NCBI GenBank assembly: GCA_015066205.1
Contig: SVOV01000024.1
Coordinates: forward strand, 1 to 35,476
Reading direction: 5' to 3'
Length of the DNA stretch: 35,476 nucleotides
Origin: Oscillospiraceae bacterium
Lineage (GTDB): Bacteria > Bacillota > Clostridia > Oscillospirales > Acutalibacteraceae
Made by a program: the position numbers and the translations under genes
Shown: in pieces, positions 1-6,845 of the stretch
How the letters are laid out: each line of letters opens with the position of its first letter
Numbering within the stretch: the first letter of the stretch is position 1
Notes under the pieces: model-generated
The model's input: only the letters and a program-made list of their open reading frames with translations
The model's database searches: none
What the model was told of the DNA's origin: nothing

Positions 1-38
1 TTAAAAGGCAGGTGCTCTGCCGACTGAGCTACTGGATC
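1..38 (-). tRNA. tRNA-Lys (TTT), 5' part only
   Basis: Read on the minus strand, this begins with a 7-base acceptor strand (GATCCAG), the TA linker, a D-arm of the form GCTCAGTCGGCAGAGC, and the 5' side of the anticodon stem leading into CTTTTAA. The anticodon is therefore TTT, lysine. The gene runs off the left edge, so the T-arm and 3' end are not visible. Its first base lies inside the TGA stop codon of secG, so it is probably processed from a secG-tRNA transcript. Confidence 0.85.
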
Positions 39-297
39 AACGGGAAACCATAAAAGCAAGTAAGAAAGTGCAGAAAAGTGAAAGCACGAAGAAAATTACA
101 CCGAAGATCTTTGTAAATTTTGCGAGCTTTGCTTCTGCGGAATGAGCCTTATTCTTACCGAAGAAAGTTTCAGCACCACCTGCAATTGCTCCTGAAAGAC
201 CTGCTTTACGACTCTGCTGCATAAGAACAAGTACAATAATAAGTACAGAAGTAATAACAAGTAAAATTCCTATCAGAATTTCATACCATTCCATCAT
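37..297 (-). CDS. secG: Preprotein translocase subunit SecG
   Basis: SecG is the small accessory subunit of the SecYEG export channel in the inner membrane. The 86-residue product has two hydrophobic segments, about residues 5-25 and 65-83. Between them is the signature loop with VLMQQSRKAGLSGAIAGG and a polar stretch, GKNKAHSAEAKL, which is the typical SecG layout. The first in-frame ATG lies further upstream, but the family length (70-85 residues) and the AAAGGTAG and TTAGG purine stretches upstream favour the ATG at 297 or the adjacent one at 294. A promoter (TTGATT-17-TAATAT) sits upstream. The stop codon overlaps the 5' end of tRNA-Lys by two bases, so the two are probably co-transcribed. 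Confidence 0.9.
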   Translation of the reverse strand: MMEWYEILIGILLVITSVLIIVLVLMQQSRKAGLSGAIAGGAETFFGKNKAHSAEAKLAKFTKIFGVIFFVLSLFCTFLLAFMVSR

Positions 298-349
298 AAT
301 GCCTAATCTACCTTTCATATAATCATCGCTTATTAATTGGCGCTTGATT

Positions 350-378
350 ATATTAACACAGCAGGTAAAAAAAATCAA
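350..378 (-). promoter_or_regulatory. Sigma-A promoter for secG (and tRNA-Lys)
   Basis: On the minus strand: -35 TTGATT at 373-378, a 17-base spacer, and -10 TAATAT at 350-355. A TG one base upstream of the -10 makes it an extended -10. The position, just ahead of the secG ribosome site, fits. Confidence 0.65.
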
Positions 379-443
379 GTACTTTTTTCATTTTTTTGAT
401 AAAATTCATTTTTTATATAGATTTTATAAAAATAAATTTTGTA

Positions 444-472
444 TTGATAAAATAATGTCATTAATGTATAAT
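444..472 (+). promoter_or_regulatory. Sigma-A promoter for fucO
   Basis: -35 TTGATA at 444-449 and consensus -10 TATAAT at 467-472 are separated by 17 bases. They lie about 30 bases upstream of the fucO start and its AGAAGG ribosome site at 491-496. Confidence 0.75.
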
Positions 473-504
473 GTTATTACAAATATAGAAAGAAGGTAAT
501 TCCG

Positions 505-1650
505 ATGTACAAATTTACTCTTAATGAAACATCTTATCACGGTGCAGGTGCAATCAATGCAATCCCTGATGAAATTAAAAGCCGCGGCTTTGCTAAGGTT
601 CTTGTTGTAACTGACCCTGATCTTATTAAATTTGCAGTAACTGATAAAGTTACAGCTGTACTCAAAGATGCCGGAATTGATTACGATATCTTTTCTGATG
701 TTAAGGCAAATCCTACAATCGAAAATGTTCAGGCAGGTGTAGCCTGCTTCAAGAAGGCTGAGGCTGACTGTATTGTTGCTGTCGGCGGCGGCTCTGCAAT
801 GGATACATCAAAGGCTATCGGTATTATAATTACAAATCCCGAATTTGAGGATGTCCGTTCACTTGAAGGTGTTGCTCCTACAAAGAACAAGTGCGTTCCG
901 ATTATTGCGGTTCCCACAACAGCCGGCACTGCTGCCGAAGTTACAATTAACTATGTTATTACCGACACAGAAAAGAAGCGTAAATTTGTATGTGTCGATG
1001 TGCATGATATTCCCGTTGTTGCAGTTGTAGATCCTGATATGATGGCTTCTATGCCCAAAGCTCTAACTGCTGCTACAGGTATGGATGCACTCACTCATGC
1101 TATTGAGGGATATATCACAAAGGGTGCCTGGGAGCTTTCAGATATGTTCCATATCAAGGCTATTGAGGTAATTGCGAGATCACTTCGCGGTGCTGTAAAT
1201 AATGAAAAGGACGGCCGTGACGGAATGGCTCTCGGACAGTATATTGCCGGTATGGGATTTTCAAATGTAGGTCTTGGTGTTGACCATTCAATGGCTCATA
1301 CTCTTTCCGCATACTATGATATGCCTCACGGTAAGGCTTGCGCTGTTCTTCTTCCCACAGTTATGGCTTATAATGCTGATTATACAGGTGAGAAATACCG
1401 CGATATCGCAAAGGCTATGGGTGTTGAGGGTGTAGACTCTATGACACAGGAAGAATACAGAAAGGCCGCTGTTGATGCTGTCCGTCAGTTATCAGAAGAT
1501 GTTGGTATCGAATCAACTCTTAAGGGCGTTGTTAAGGAAGAGGATGTTGCGGCTCTCGCTGAATCAGCATTTGCTGATGCTTGCCGTCCCGGTAATCCCA
1601 GGGAGACCAGTGTTGAAGACATCATTGCTCTTTACAGAAGCCTTATGTAA
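505..1650 (+). CDS. fucO: Lactaldehyde reductase / iron-containing alcohol dehydrogenase
   Basis: A group III iron-dependent alcohol dehydrogenase. It probably reduces lactaldehyde to 1,2-propanediol with NADH during fucose or rhamnose fermentation. The 381-residue length matches Escherichia coli FucO, and long stretches read almost the same, such as AVPTTAGTAAEVTINYVITD and AATGMDALTHAIEGYIT. The metal ligands are in place: D194, H198, H261 and H275. The nucleotide-binding GGGSAMD loop is at 94-100. It stands alone between its own promoter and a hairpin terminator, with no other fucose genes in the window. Substrate is inferred from family resemblance; 1,3-propanediol or butanol reduction cannot be excluded. 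Confidence 0.88.
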   Translation: MYKFTLNETSYHGAGAINAIPDEIKSRGFAKVLVVTDPDLIKFAVTDKVTAVLKDAGIDYDIFSDVKANPTIENVQAGVACFKKAEADCIVAVGGGSAMDTSKAIGIIITNPEFEDVRSLEGVAPTKNKCVPIIAVPTTAGTAAEVTINYVITDTEKKRKFVCVDVHDIPVVAVVDPDMMASMPKALTAATGMDALTHAIEGYITKGAWELSDMFHIKAIEVIARSLRGAVNNEKDGRDGMALGQYIAGMGFSNVGLGVDHSMAHTLSAYYDMPHGKACAVLLPTVMAYNADYTGEKYRDIAKAMGVEGVDSMTQEEYRKAAVDAVRQLSEDVGIESTLKGVVKEEDVAALAESAFADACRPGNPRETSVEDIIALYRSLM

Positions 1651-1657
1651 AAAATTG

Positions 1658-1677
1658 GGCTGTCTTTTCAGACAGCC
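1658..1677. terminator. Bidirectional terminator between fucO and the DUF6514-like gene
   Basis: The stem is GGCTGTC/GACAGCC (7 bp) around a 6-base loop. On the minus strand it is followed by a run of six T, so it ends the convergent small gene well. On the plus strand the following TGATTTGTT is a weaker T tract. Confidence 0.7.
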
Positions 1678-1684
1678 TGATTTG

Positions 1685-1924
1685 TTATAACAAAGAATTT
1701 GCAATCAGCATATCGCATGTGCTTTCCGCTATAAAATCTCGTACGATATCCTGAATATGAAGCATCGAAATATCTTCGTTTTCAAGCCTTGATATAAGAT
1801 GCTCAATGCGTTCTTTGTCCGTGCATATCTCGGGAAATGAAAGTGCAGTTTCGTTTTCCGAGATAAAAAGCCCGAAAATTGATGAATTATTAACAGATTT
1901 TTCAGTTAATTCAATTTTTCTCAT
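1685..1924 (-). CDS. Small conserved protein, DUF6514-like
   Basis: A 79-residue soluble protein of unknown function. The pattern FGLFISENET...EICTDKERIEHLISRLENEDISMLHIQDIVRDFIAES resembles, from memory, the small Clostridia family DUF6514, whose members share a short beta-hairpin, a cluster like DISTDKE, and a C-terminal helix ending in V-DFL. That assignment is an inference. The start is clear: GGAGGTGA lies 6 bases upstream of the ATG. It is divergent from the GH5 gene. A 17-base palindrome in the shared upstream region covers its likely extended -10 (TGATATTAT), which suggests repression by a dimeric regulator. No signal peptide or membrane segment is visible. Confidence 0.6.
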   Translation of the reverse strand: MRKIELTEKSVNNSSIFGLFISENETALSFPEICTDKERIEHLISRLENEDISMLHIQDIVRDFIAESTCDMLIANSLL

Positions 1925-1942
1925 AGTATATCACCTCCATCT

Positions 1943-1959
1943 TGTGATATAATATCACA
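1943..1959. promoter_or_regulatory. Operator-like palindrome over a candidate -10
   Basis: TGTGATAT-A-ATATCACA is a perfect palindrome with 8-base arms and a 1-base centre. On the minus strand it contains TGATATTAT, a good extended -10 for the DUF6514-like gene (-10 at 1949-1954). It resembles a Crp/Fnr half-site pair (TGTGA...TCACA), but with a 7-base rather than 6-base centre. Confidence 0.5.
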
Positions 1960-1977
1960 TATTAAAAGAATAATCCA

Positions 1978-2001
1978 TTCACAATGTGAACAATAATTGT
2001 T
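1978..2001. repeat. Two overlapping palindromes upstream of the GH5 gene
   Basis: TTCACA-A-TGTGAA (1978-1990) and AACAAT-A-ATTGTT (1989-2001) are each perfect 13-base palindromes that share two bases. A TGTGATAATGTGA direct repeat follows at 2011-2023, where TGTGATAAT may act as an extended -10 for the GH5 gene. Confidence 0.45.
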
Positions 2002-2051
2002 TTGTAATTTTGTGATAATGTGAGAAAAATTCAACAATTATGGAGAGTATT

Positions 2052-3302
2052 ATGAAATTCAGATTAAAAAAAACAATTAGCTTAGTAATGACGATTATTA
2101 CTGTGTTCTGCAGTTTTTCTTTTATTATCAATGCCTCAGATGAAAAACTCGGTTTTACGGATGACGATTTTCTTGTTACAAGGGGACAGGAAATAGTAAA
2201 CAGACGAGGCGAAAAAATTCAGCTCAAGGGTGTTAATCTCGGCGCATGGCTTATCTGGGAGGATTGGCTTTGTCCTTATGAAGAAGCAACCGATCATTAT
2301 GATGTTCTTGAAAAGCTTACCGAAAGATTCGGACAGGAAAAAGCTTATGAGCTGATGGATATTTATATGGACAATTGGATAACAGAGTATGACCTTGATA
2401 ATATAAAATTAAAAGGCTTCAACTGTGTCCGTGTTCCGTTTTGGTTCAGAAACTTTTATTACGATGATAACGGAACAAAGATTCTTGATGAAAACGGCGA
2501 ATGGGATTTTTCCCGTCTTGAATGGATCGTTAATGAATGTTCCGAACGAGAAATCTATGTAGTCCTTGATATGCACGGTGCTGTCGGCTACCAGAGTGAC
2601 GCTCCTCATAACGGTAAAGCTGATTCCTGCGGTCTTTATGCGAAAACCGAGCAAGGCGAGAGATACAGAGAGCTTACAGATGAATTATGGACGGCAATTG
2701 CTCTTAAATTCAAGGGTAATCCTGCTGTCGCTATGTACGATCTTCTTAATGAACCGATGTGTGATGTTGACTGCGGTGAGATTACAAGACGAATCAATAA
2801 CGAGTTTATTTACACCCGTCTGTATGATACCGTAAGAGCTGTTGATCAGGATCATATTATTACAATGGAGTGCATATGGACAGCTATTGCTCTTCCTCAG
2901 GCTTTTCTTAAGGGCTGGGAAAATGTTGTATATCAGGTGCATTTTTATAATAACAACAATTTCATTTTTAATCTCTTTGCCTTATTCACCAAGCTTATTT
3001 ATTTTGATGTTCCCATGATGATGGGAGAATTTTTCCCTCATCAGCAGACAACCTGGGAAAACTGCTTCACATTTATGAATAAAATTGATTACAGCTGGTT
3101 CTTGTGGACATATAAGGCAACAGGTCATATGATGTGGGAGTCAGATTGGTGTATTGTCGGCAGTAAAGACGGCTTCCACAGAGCTAAAATTGAAACCGAT
3201 TCATACGAAGAAATTGCCAGAAAATGGGGCGAATGTATTAGAACAGAAAACGGTTTCCAGGATACAGGGCATTATGATAAGAATGTAAAGGCTCACATAT
3301 AA
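2052..3302 (+). CDS. Secreted glycoside hydrolase family 5 (cellulase-like)
   Basis: A retaining beta-glycosidase, probably acting on beta-glucans or related plant polysaccharide outside the cell. It starts with a signal peptide (MKFRLKKTISL, hydrophobic core to about residue 26). The GH5 TIM barrel follows: the general acid/base Glu in LLNEP at about residue 234 and the nucleophile Glu in MMGEFF at about 326. Supporting residues are RVPFW, DMHG and VHFY. There is no dockerin, carbohydrate-binding module or sorting signal; at 416 residues it is a single-domain enzyme. GGAGAG four bases ahead of the ATG at 2052 favours that start over the ATG at 2040, which would place charged residues ahead of the signal peptide. 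It has its own terminator. Exact substrate is unknown. Confidence 0.85.
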   Translation: MKFRLKKTISLVMTIITVFCSFSFIINASDEKLGFTDDDFLVTRGQEIVNRRGEKIQLKGVNLGAWLIWEDWLCPYEEATDHYDVLEKLTERFGQEKAYELMDIYMDNWITEYDLDNIKLKGFNCVRVPFWFRNFYYDDNGTKILDENGEWDFSRLEWIVNECSEREIYVVLDMHGAVGYQSDAPHNGKADSCGLYAKTEQGERYRELTDELWTAIALKFKGNPAVAMYDLLNEPMCDVDCGEITRRINNEFIYTRLYDTVRAVDQDHIITMECIWTAIALPQAFLKGWENVVYQVHFYNNNNFIFNLFALFTKLIYFDVPMMMGEFFPHQQTTWENCFTFMNKIDYSWFLWTYKATGHMMWESDWCIVGSKDGFHRAKIETDSYEEIARKWGECIRTENGFQDTGHYDKNVKAHI

Positions 3303-3310
3303 TAAGATGA

Positions 3311-3335
3311 AGCACACCTTTCGGTGTGCTTTTTC
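3311..3335 (+). terminator. Terminator of the GH5 gene
   Basis: AGCACACC-TTTC-GGTGTGCT, an 8-bp stem with a tetraloop, is followed by TTTTTC. It lies 8 bases after the GH5 stop, between convergent genes. Confidence 0.85.
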
Positions 3336-3337
3336 TG

Positions 3338-3772
3338 TTATAAATAATCTCTTAAGTCCTCGGAAAGCTGCTGTTCTGTATTTATAAGCTTCTTTGTTAT
3401 ATCCTTTGCATATTCTTCAGCTGATTTATATTGATTAAGATATTTATTGAGAGATTTTACTCCCATATTACATCCGTCGATTATAAGTTCAGCAATTGTA
3501 CTGTCTTCATTATCAAGACCGATCTTAATATTGGTTTTGATCTTTGACATTCCTGTCAGCATCATTGACGGATCCTTACCGTCGTCTTTGAATCTTATAA
3601 GCTCATCCTGAATCTCATTTTCAAGTTTTTCATGCTTTAATTTACTGTCATTCAGGATTTTTTTGAAATCCTCGGATTCGACCTTATCGATAACATCGCT
3701 TATGGATTTGATCCCCATTTTTGTACCTGAATCACATTCTCTCAAAAGCTTGATTGTGTCATTTTCTATCAT
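3338..3772 (-). CDS. Helical ferritin-like protein of unknown function
   Basis: A 144-residue, all-helical, charged soluble protein with no signal peptide. The sequence reads as four amphipathic helices (roughly 3-30, 33-60, 75-105 and 112-143) with conserved-looking pieces such as ECDSGTKMGIKSI, DGCNMGVKSLNKYLNQY and AKKLI-type ends. I recall similar Clostridia proteins annotated as ferritin-like or DUF2383-like. I see no complete di-iron ExxH set, so iron storage should not be assumed. A good ribosome site, AGGGTGAT, lies 5 bases from the ATG. The upstream region holds a sequence resembling a sporulation sigma-E type promoter (see 3801-3830), so a spore role is possible but unproven. Confidence 0.55.
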   Translation of the reverse strand: MIENDTIKLLRECDSGTKMGIKSISDVIDKVESEDFKKILNDSKLKHEKLENEIQDELIRFKDDGKDPSMMLTGMSKIKTNIKIGLDNEDSTIAELIIDGCNMGVKSLNKYLNQYKSAEEYAKDITKKLINTEQQLSEDLRDYL

Positions 3773-3800
3773 ACTATCACCCTGATAATTTATTTGTTTT

Positions 3801-3830
3801 TAGTATGATAAAATTTAATTGTAATATACA
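3801..3830 (-). promoter_or_regulatory. Possible sigma-E-like sporulation promoter
   Basis: On the minus strand: GTATATT at 3824-3830, 15 bases, then CATACTAA at 3801-3808. This resembles the Bacillus sigma-E pattern (a -35 ending ATATT and a -10 starting CATAC). The region is AT-rich, so chance is a real possibility. Confidence 0.25.
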
Positions 3831-5474
3831 TCAGAGATCGAAATATTTGCCTTGTTTTCTTTTTCTGAGATCCTTTTGAGAATCACAGTTTACAACATAC
3901 ACTTTATTTATTGTTCTGCAAATAACTGTTTTAACATTTGTCTGATATTTTTCGGTATAAAATTTATTTATTCTTTTGTATTCTTTATCATAAGTTTTGA
4001 GTATTTCGGGAATTGTGATGTTAGCATCAATTGATGCAAGATCACATAGAATTACTTCACGAAGCCTCTCAGCATTACAAAACGGACTGAAACAAATATA
4101 TAGATTTTGTGTTAGCTCCTTGAGAGATATCATATCAGTTTCAAAATTATCTGAAAAGAATCTGAATAATTCAAAAGGCGAAAATGCCGTGTTCTTCAGC
4201 AAAAAATCGATTGTAAGCATGAATCTTCCGCTGTTATATAATTTATCAAGCGATTTTTCGCAGTGCCTTATTATTTTTAATTCGTCATTTGATAAAAATT
4301 TATTTGAAACTATTTCATATGGAGGCGTATCGTTGAAAGTATAGGTAAACTCATTGATATTTTCATTTATTGCAGCGCCTGATAGGAGCTTCAGAAATCC
4401 AATCTGAAGCATATGTGTTTTTAATCTGAATGCTCTGTTAAAAGATGAAATGAAGCTCTCAAGTGTTTCATAAGGTAAGCCCGCTATTAGATCGGTATGG
4501 ATATGAATATTGCCGTTTTCGGTAAGCTGAGCTATATTGCTTTCAAGTTTTTCAAAATTACAATGTCTGTTGATTGCATTAAGTGTGTCCGTATTATATG
4601 ACTGTATCCCTATTTCAAGCTGACATGAGCCTTTTGGGAACTTTTGAAATAATTCAATTATTTTATTTGTCAGTATATCTGCTGATATTTCAAAGTGAAA
4701 GCAAATGTTTTCGGGAATTCTGCTGCCGATTTCACTTAATATGAAATCGAGAATCGAATAGCAATGATCTTCATTTGCGTTGAAAGTTCTGTCTATGAAT
4801 TTTATTGTTACAGCACCTGAATTTGATAGCTTAATTATATTTTCGCAAACTGATTCTGCATCAAAGCATCTCATTTTTTCGAGTCTTCCGGAAAGACAAT
4901 ATGAACATTTATACGGACAACCTCTGCTTGATTCTATATAAGCAATTCTGTTATTAAGGGAATTGAAATATTTTTCACAATACGGGGACGGGGGAGTGTC
5001 TTTGTGAATCTTTACAGATGTTTTTATTATTATTTCATTATATCTGTAAGTAAGTCCCTCTGCTTCCGACGGTGATCTGCTTAATGATAATACATCAATT
5101 AAAGAAGAAAATGTCCATTCACCTTCACCTGAAAGAACAAAATCAATGCAGCTGTAATCTTTAAGAACGCTTTCACTTCTGTAAGCAACCTCAGGACCGC
5201 CTAAAACAATTTTTGTAACTATTCTTTTTTTTATTAATTCTGAAAGCTCGATCACAAAATTAATATTCCAGATATAGCAGGGAATAGCCAGAATGTCAGG
5301 TGAAAGCTTGGAGATTTCATCGGAAAATTCGGTTATACTGCTGTTTATGGTTGTTTCTATAATGGTGATATTGTGCTTAAGCTCGCAAAAACTTTCAACT
5401 CCGGCCTTTAAGCACCACGGAGAAAGCAATGAATGTACATATTTTGAATTTATTCCGGCAATAACAATATTCAT
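3831..5474 (-). CDS. B12-binding-domain radical SAM protein (DUF4080 type)
   Basis: A 547-residue radical SAM enzyme. Its N-terminal ~140 residues form a B12-binding-type Rossmann domain (MNIVIAGINSKYVHS, then GGPEVAYR and SGEGE). The radical SAM domain follows with the 4Fe-4S motif CPYKCSYC at about residues 186-193 (C186, C190, C193). Downstream are IKFIDRTFN, EIGIQS and IHTDLIAGLPYE, typical strands of the HemN/MiaB-like barrel. The C-terminal part, about 380-547, corresponds to DUF4080. The reaction is unknown for this family. The start at 5474 is chosen for GAGG 5 bases upstream. That ribosome site sits directly after the T tract of the ackA terminator, so expression probably depends on read-through from ackA. 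Confidence 0.8.
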   Translation of the reverse strand: MNIVIAGINSKYVHSLLSPWCLKAGVESFCELKHNITIIETTINSSITEFSDEISKLSPDILAIPCYIWNINFVIELSELIKKRIVTKIVLGGPEVAYRSESVLKDYSCIDFVLSGEGEWTFSSLIDVLSLSRSPSEAEGLTYRYNEIIIKTSVKIHKDTPPSPYCEKYFNSLNNRIAYIESSRGCPYKCSYCLSGRLEKMRCFDAESVCENIIKLSNSGAVTIKFIDRTFNANEDHCYSILDFILSEIGSRIPENICFHFEISADILTNKIIELFQKFPKGSCQLEIGIQSYNTDTLNAINRHCNFEKLESNIAQLTENGNIHIHTDLIAGLPYETLESFISSFNRAFRLKTHMLQIGFLKLLSGAAINENINEFTYTFNDTPPYEIVSNKFLSNDELKIIRHCEKSLDKLYNSGRFMLTIDFLLKNTAFSPFELFRFFSDNFETDMISLKELTQNLYICFSPFCNAERLREVILCDLASIDANITIPEILKTYDKEYKRINKFYTEKYQTNVKTVICRTINKVYVVNCDSQKDLRKRKQGKYFDL

Positions 5475-5483
5475 ATAAACCTC

Positions 5484-5516
5484 AAAAGAAAAGGCAAGCA
5501 CCGACAGGCACTTGCC
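5484..5516 (-). terminator. ackA terminator ahead of the radical SAM gene
   Basis: Read as minus-strand RNA, GGCAAGUGCC-UGUC-GGUGCUUGCC forms a 10-bp stem with two G-U pairs and a tetraloop, followed by UUUUCUUUU. The T tract ends next to the GAGG ribosome site of the following gene. Confidence 0.8.
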
Positions 5517-5525
5517 AAAGTTAAA

Positions 5526-6749
5526 TTATTCAGAAACGATCTCAAATGTATCCTGTGCTATCATAAGCTCCTCGTTTGTAGGAATAACAAAGAGCTTAAC
5601 CTTAGAACCGGGAACGGAAATCTCAATTTCCTTGCCGCGTTTTCCGTTTGCTTCTTCGTCGATCGCAGTACCGAGGAATGCAAGCTTTTCGGCAACTCTT
5701 GTGCGGTAGTGAGGATTGTTTTCACCGATACCGCCAGTGAAGACAACAGCGTCAACGCCACCCATAGCTGCAGCAAAACCGCCGATATACTTAGTAAGCT
5801 GATGGCAGAGCATTGATTCAACAAGCTGAGCTCTCTTATCGCCGTTTTTAGCCATTTCTTCGATCTCTCTGTTGTCATTTGTCTTTTCAGTTACACCGAG
5901 CATACCTGATTGCTTATTCATAACATCATCGATCTCATCGGGAGTAAGGTTTTCCTTTTTCATAATGATAGGAACGATAGCGGGGTCAATTGAACCGCAT
6001 CTTGTACCCATCATTATACCTTCAAGAGGAGTTACGCCCATTGTTGTGTCAAGACATTTGCCGTCTTTAACAGCTGAAATTGAAGAGCCGTTTCCGAGAT
6101 GACAGGTAACGATTCTTGTTCCTTCGGCTTTACCGCCGAGAAGCTCTATGCATCTCTTGCTAACAAATCTGTGAGATGTACCGTGGAAGCCGTAACGACG
6201 GATGCCGTATTTTTCGTAATATTTGTAGGGGAGTGCATACATATAGGCATAATCAGGCATTGTTGCATGGAAGCCGGTGTCAAAAACAGCTACCTGAGGA
6301 ACTCTGGGCATAACCTTTTCACAGCATTCGATACCCATAAGGTTAGCAGGATTATGAAGAGGGCCAAGGTCGAAGCATTCTCTGATAGCTTCCTTAACCT
6401 TTTCATCGACAAGAACGGATCCGTTGAATTTTTCACCGCCGTGGAGAACTCTATGGCCTACAGCCGAAATTTCCTTGATGTCAGCAATAACGCCGGTTTC
6501 TTTGTTTACGAGCTTCTTAAGTACAAGATCAATAGCAACCGAATGGTCAGCAATATGAAGCTTTTCGAATTCCTTGGCTTCAATTTCCTTTCCGTCTTCA
6601 TCTATGCCTGTGATTACAACATACTTAAAACCGCTGAGCTCATTTCCGATTTTATCGCAGATACCTTTAGCAAGTAATTTGTTCTCATCCATATCAAAAA
6701 GCTGATACTTAAGTGATGAGCTACCGCAGTTAATGACGAGAATTTTCAT
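5526..6749 (-). CDS. ackA: Acetate kinase
   Basis: Interconverts acetyl phosphate + ADP and acetate + ATP in the cytosol, the ATP-yielding last step of acetate fermentation. It starts with the ASKHA-fold signature MKILVINCGSSSLKYQLFD (N7). Active-site residues are visible by alignment from memory: R100 (VGHRVLHGG), D157 (VFDTGFH), H189 (YGFHGTSH), R250 (GTRCGS) and the Glu in TNEELM near the C terminus. The length, 407 residues, is normal. AGGAG lies 7 bases before the ATG, and a promoter (TTGAAA-17-TATAAT) is just upstream. No phosphotransacetylase gene (pta) is next to it; the downstream gene is a radical SAM protein behind a terminator. Confidence 0.97.
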   Translation of the reverse strand: MKILVINCGSSSLKYQLFDMDENKLLAKGICDKIGNELSGFKYVVITGIDEDGKEIEAKEFEKLHIADHSVAIDLVLKKLVNKETGVIADIKEISAVGHRVLHGGEKFNGSVLVDEKVKEAIRECFDLGPLHNPANLMGIECCEKVMPRVPQVAVFDTGFHATMPDYAYMYALPYKYYEKYGIRRYGFHGTSHRFVSKRCIELLGGKAEGTRIVTCHLGNGSSISAVKDGKCLDTTMGVTPLEGIMMGTRCGSIDPAIVPIIMKKENLTPDEIDDVMNKQSGMLGVTEKTNDNREIEEMAKNGDKRAQLVESMLCHQLTKYIGGFAAAMGGVDAVVFTGGIGENNPHYRTRVAEKLAFLGTAIDEEANGKRGKEIEISVPGSKVKLFVIPTNEELMIAQDTFEIVSE

Positions 6750-6791
6750 AAATTTACTCCTTTTAGATTGAATTTTAATATTTCCTTGTGT

Positions 6792-6820
6792 ATTATAATA
6801 TTAATTTATACTAATTTCAA
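6792..6820 (-). promoter_or_regulatory. Sigma-A promoter for ackA
   Basis: On the minus strand: -35 TTGAAA at 6815-6820, a 17-base spacer, and consensus -10 TATAAT at 6792-6797. It lies in the divergent gap shared with tmcAL. Confidence 0.75.
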
Positions 6821-6845
6821 GTATTATTTCCATGGAGTGATAATT

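Noticed and set aside
2052-3302. Cellulosomal GH5 with dockerin
   Set aside because: The protein ends about 30 residues after the barrel with no paired calcium-binding repeats, so it is not a cellulosome component on this evidence.
6099-6677. Long open frame antisense to ackA
   Set aside because: It is a shadow of the strongly conserved ackA coding frame, with no ribosome site and no recognisable product.
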